NCBI GenBank assembly: GCA_007844125.1
Contig: CM017570.1
Location: forward strand, 52,334,609 to 52,398,608
Origin: Sinonovacula constricta
Lineage: Eukaryota; Mollusca; Bivalvia; Cardiida; Solecurtidae
Reading direction: 5' to 3'
Length of the DNA stretch: 64,000 nt
The notes below the pieces were generated by a model that had not been told where the DNA came from, made no database searches, and saw only the letters and a program-made list of their open reading frames with translations. The translations under genes were made by a program, and so were the position numbers. Below are positions 44,501 through 49,908 of the stretch, in pieces (position 1 is the stretch's first letter; every line of letters starts with the position of its first letter).

Positions 44501-47500
44501 TTTGTGCAGTAATAAGCCTTCCCTACCTTCCTACATTAGTCAATCATTGTTGTTTGCAAGACAAGGTCCCACCCACTTTAACATTAGCCATTTACTGATA
44601 TGTTTAGTACTATGCCTTCCCTACCTTCCCTAAATTAACCAATCACTGCCATGTGCAACACAATAGTTGGCCCCTATTATAACAGCCAATCACTGCTGGC
44701 TAACACTATGGTCCATATGGCCCACCCTCTCTCTCCAACATTTGTGAATGACAGCTGAGTGCCGCTCTATGCATGGCTCCAGTATATAGAAGCTGATAAC
44801 TTCTGTCTTCAGCAATATGGCCCCACCCCCTGGTACATTAACCATTAATAACCAATCACTGTTGAGTGCAGCACTTTTTCTCGCCCATTCCATAATAGCC
44901 AATTAGTGCAGTATGCATCATTAAGTCCAGCCCAGTTTCTAAGCACTATGCCCCTACCCTCTTTCTACATTAGCCAATCACCACTGTGTGCAGTTTTTGC
45001 TCCTCCCCTTGTGTAATACACTACCTCGTCCTCTAGTCCACCTTCCTCACTAGAAGGTTCATTTCCTTCCTTCCTTTCCTTCTTTTTGGCACTGGATGGC
45101 TTCTCTTTTTTCTAACATAGGGTTCAGTTGTTATTACAAACAGTTTAGTCAATATAAGTGTTATGTTATTATTACATGGTGTTCAGTCATTATTATATGG
45201 TGTTCAGTCATTATTACATGGTGCTCAGTCATTATTATTAAGTGTTCAGTCATTATTACTTGGTGTTCAGTCATTATTAAAGGGTGTTCAGTCATTATTA
45301 TTAAGTGTTCAGTCAATATTATATACTGTTCAGTCAATATTACATAGTGTTCAGTCAATATTACATTGTGTTCAGTCAATATTATAAAGTATTCAGTCAA
45401 TATTACATAGTGTTAAGCCATTATAAACTTTTCAGTCAATATCATATAGTGTTCAGTCAATATTATAAAGTGTTTAGTCAATTTTACATAGTGTTCAGCC
45501 ATTATTATTAAGTGTTCAGTCAATATTATTAAGTGTACAGTCAATATTATAAAGTATTCAGTCAATGTTACATAGTGTTAAGCCATTATAACGTGTTCAG
45601 TCAATATCATATAGTGTTCAGTCAATATTATATAGTGTTCAGTCAATTTTACATAGTGTTCAGTAAATATTATACAGTGTTCAGTCAATTTTACATAGTG
45701 TTCAGCCATTATTATTAAGTGTACAGTCAATATTATTAAGTGTACAGTCAATATTATATGCCAATATTATATAGTGTTCAGTCAATATTACATAGTGTTG
45801 TCATTACAACACAGTGTTTATTCATTATTAAGTAGAGCTTAGTATTTGTTGCAAAGTTCTCAGTTAATGTTATATAGCATTATATAGTCAAATTTTCATG
45901 TTCAGGTATTATTACACTGGTTCCAATACATTATATGTAAATGTACATGAAGTGGTATGTCAGTATAGTTCTGTATATAAGACAGTTTTATAATATCATA
46001 TACAAGTATAAACATACAATTTGATTGATTCTGTGTATTATGTCTCTAGTCTCTATACCTAGGTGCTAACAAGGTATTGTTGCATTGTAATATATATGAA
46101 ATAAAAACAAAAATTAAAAAAAAAGTGCAATAAATCTACTTCTACACCAATGCATATTCATCTGACTACATTGTTTTACACAGCTGGTCATTGGATAGAT
46201 TTGTGAATCCTGTATGATCAGCCAAGATATATGTCATTAGGAATATACACATACACAGCTCAAATAAACCTCACACTAAGCATAAATTCGTTGCTCATAA
46301 AACACATGTTTGCCTGTCAATATATGTGGAGTTTGTTATTCTGACCAGTTATATAGTCCTATAACACATTGTGTAGCTTACCTTATCTTTGTCCTCCTCT
46401 TGTTTCTCTCCTCCCTCCTCCTCCAGCCCCTGTATTTGGGCCAGGGTGGGGGTGTGCTGCAGCTGCTCTGTCAGATAGTTCAACAGTGTAGACACTGAGT
46501 TCACAGCCAACACATGCATTGTGTTCACAATCAGGTAGTCAGCCAGTCGGATAAAACTGTTTAAGAAGACATGAATTTTCAATATCAAAATGTGCATGAC
46601 AGTATTTCGTAGTGCCTTTTTATATAAAAGCATGAATTGTATATTTGTTTTGAGGTTAAAACTGTTAACAACCAACATGTACCTTATGTTAGCGAGCATG
46701 TAGTGTATTAAGTGAATAAAAATGTTGAAAGGAAATCATGTTTTTTTTTGTTGTTTTTTTCGCCTTAAAGCGACAAGAGTGAGAGTTCCGCATAGGTACC
46801 AGACTCATAGGACCACATGAACTTCACTCCATCTGTATCTAAATTATTGGGACAACCTAGACAACACAATATCCTTTGAAAGACAACATGTTCACATATA
46901 ACTGGTGATCAGAGGTAACTTACTGACGTTATTTCTTGGTGTTTTACAAAGTTTAGATTTTTTTAACAAAAACTTAACAAATGATATTTGCATAGCTATC
47001 ATCAAGGAACACGAAGCATGATATTCCAATGTTAAATATATATATATATTGTGTACAAACTCAATTATGGTAAGACTGGCAATATTAAGCTATTTTTGGT
47101 TGAAGGTGAACTTGGACAGATATCTGTAAAGTTTAAACTAAGGTAGAGAAAGTCAGACTCTCTTTTGTATGAAATGCAGATTTACTATATAAAAAATAAG
47201 AGGGGAAGTGTCATTGTATATAATAATCCACTTTATTTTTATCTCAAAACTTAATAAACACAGACTTACCAAGTGAGTCTCTTGCAGTGCTCTCGTTTGT
47301 TGGCCTGCTCTGTATATGTCATTTTGTCTGGAGCTTCACCATAGATGTCCATGTCGTAGTTACTCTGCATGAGGTAGCTAGAAGCTGTACCTGGGGCGCC
47401 AAAGTCACCTGTTACCATGGAAATATGAGATGTTCATTTTAATATTTATAATAAAGTTAAAAGAACACCAGACTACAGATAATTTCAATGGTACCAGAAA

Positions 47501-49839
47501 TGGTTCTTCAGAGATCCCTGACGAGCGGGAACAGGTTGGAAACTAGTGGTTCTGCACAGATGATGCCTGGCTCTAAAAGGTTAAAATACGGAGGAATGTT
47601 GTGAATATGTTCACCCCTGAGCTGAAGGCCTAGACAGCTCAGTTGTTAGAACACCTAAATTTGAAGCAGGAGGTTATAGGCTCTATCCCAGCACTGGGTT
47701 TTTGATATTGTTTCCAGCTCAAACCACGTCAATGTACTCAATGCTGATAAGTCTCTGTACTGAGATAATATCAGTTACTTTGTCTGAAATAGCTTAGTTG
47801 CTGTATCAGGAGAGCATAAGTTACTTTTTACTGTGGTAACATTTTCCTTGTTTTTTAAGTTTTTTGCATACATCCCAAATCTTCCATGCCTGCCACTAAT
47901 GCTCTACTGACTGCTCTACCACTGCCAGTCAATTGTTACGTTATACATATATCTTCAAGGTATACAATTTTGCAAGCTAGAAGTGTAACGCAGTCCGGCA
48001 CTGTCCTACGGTCACCCATCCATACACCAGCCATGGTAATGCGCAACTTTGGAAGCTGCTTAAACTGCGTCGCTAAAGAGCTGGTTTAAAGGGCATGTAC
48101 TTCTACACCTGCAGTCATTACATTACATTCCCTCCGAGAAGTCCCGTCCCAAGACTTGGCCTAGAAAGTTCTGTGAGCAAGCAACTCCAGTCCAGCAGTT
48201 GACTTTATCCCATCACTGCCACCAATGTAATGCAGGCCAGCACTCTACAACTCTCACCCATCAATACACCAGCCAAAGTAACAGTTGCTTAACTGCGCAA
48301 CTTTGGAAGCCACATAAACCGTGTCACTAAAGAGTTAACCCAGCAGCAAGGCTGGTTCAAAGCACTTATATTTAAACTCTGCAGTCATTACAGAAGCATG
48401 TAACACTCACCTGGACTCTCCCCTCCATCGTAGAAATAATCATCTGGCGTGAATCCAGCCTCAAGGAGGGCTGTGCGACAAGCGCTGCGTACCACTTCCT
48501 TGACTAGGTCTCGGAACTCCATCAGACGACCTGCAACCTCACTGAGCTGACTGAACTGGGCCTCGTTGAATTCCCGCAGAGTGTATGTGTGACCCTTCTC
48601 CACCTTACACAAGCCCATGTCACTGATACGATGGCACATCTCTCGGACATTCATCAGGGCTGGTCGTAGGGACTGAGATGACAAAAATAGAAAAAGGTCA
48701 GAAATGAACTGGTAATGACATTCATGATATAGAAGATGTAGTTAGTTAATAAGGCAACTGAGTAATGTAGTGAAAAATGTAGGGAGAAGTCACTTTTTGA
48801 ACAATTATACAATCCCCTTCATTCATATTAAATGTATAGGGTTTTAAAATTTCATTTGATTTTGTTGATTTTCTTTGAAACAGTTTTAAATACATGCATT
48901 TGCGGCATATAATTAAATAACCTAGATTAAACTAGTCTACAAATAAACCCTTAGTTGTGTTGATGCAGCTAAAGATAAAAGGAATAATTGTGAATGCTTT
49001 ACAAAGGCGTAAAATGACATAAACATGAGCTAAAGGACTATATGATATATAAGATACAGCTGATCAAGGTTGGTCTAATGTGGAAAATTTAGTAAAAATC
49101 AATGTTTGAACATCTACCCAAATTATTTTATACTTGAGGATGTATTCATCAAGAATTCAAGTAATTTTGTCTCCATTAGAAAAAGATAACTGGTATAGAT
49201 AATATTTTTGTGGACTTTGGCTGTACATGGCTAGAATATGAATAAATATACAATACTAAACTTAGATCTAGTTATTAAGCATAATTTTTTTTAAACTTTG
49301 AACATCCTAAAACATAGAAGTTGACACTTACCGGGTTAACGATGAACAGATTCTCATTCAGTGCCTTCTTACACTGGGCAATCTTCTTTGACTTGACATT
49401 TGTCCTCCACACATTGAAGGCTTTCCACTTCCGGAACAGAGCAAATGTTGGAATCTGGAAATAAGATAAAGAAAACAAAGGTTACAAGCATCTTTTCTAA
49501 CAAAAAAAACCAAGATACACAACATAAAAAATCAGGTACTGCAAGTAATGGAGCTGCAAGATAAAACTAAAGTACAAGTTCTTTGTCAAACCCATATGCT
49601 GGTAGGTATTAGCAATTATTGTGCTTTGTTTGTAAATAATCAGTACATAAACTCAGCTATTTACTATTAATTAAACTAGATATTCCTAAAGACTTGGCAG
49701 TAAATATCAAAGGTACTGATAAGACAGCTTAAAGTGATTAGAACTTTTCTCTTCCCACATTATTTTCTGTCCCAGAACTATCTATTTCAACCTTGCCATG
49801 GCGAGCTTTTTGAAAACCCTTGCAATATATATTTATTTG

Positions 49840-49908
<69 letters not shown>

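Noticed and set aside
45096..45718. Open frames rich in FSQYY / VQSLL repeats
   Set aside because: Encoded by the 19-20 bp minisatellite.
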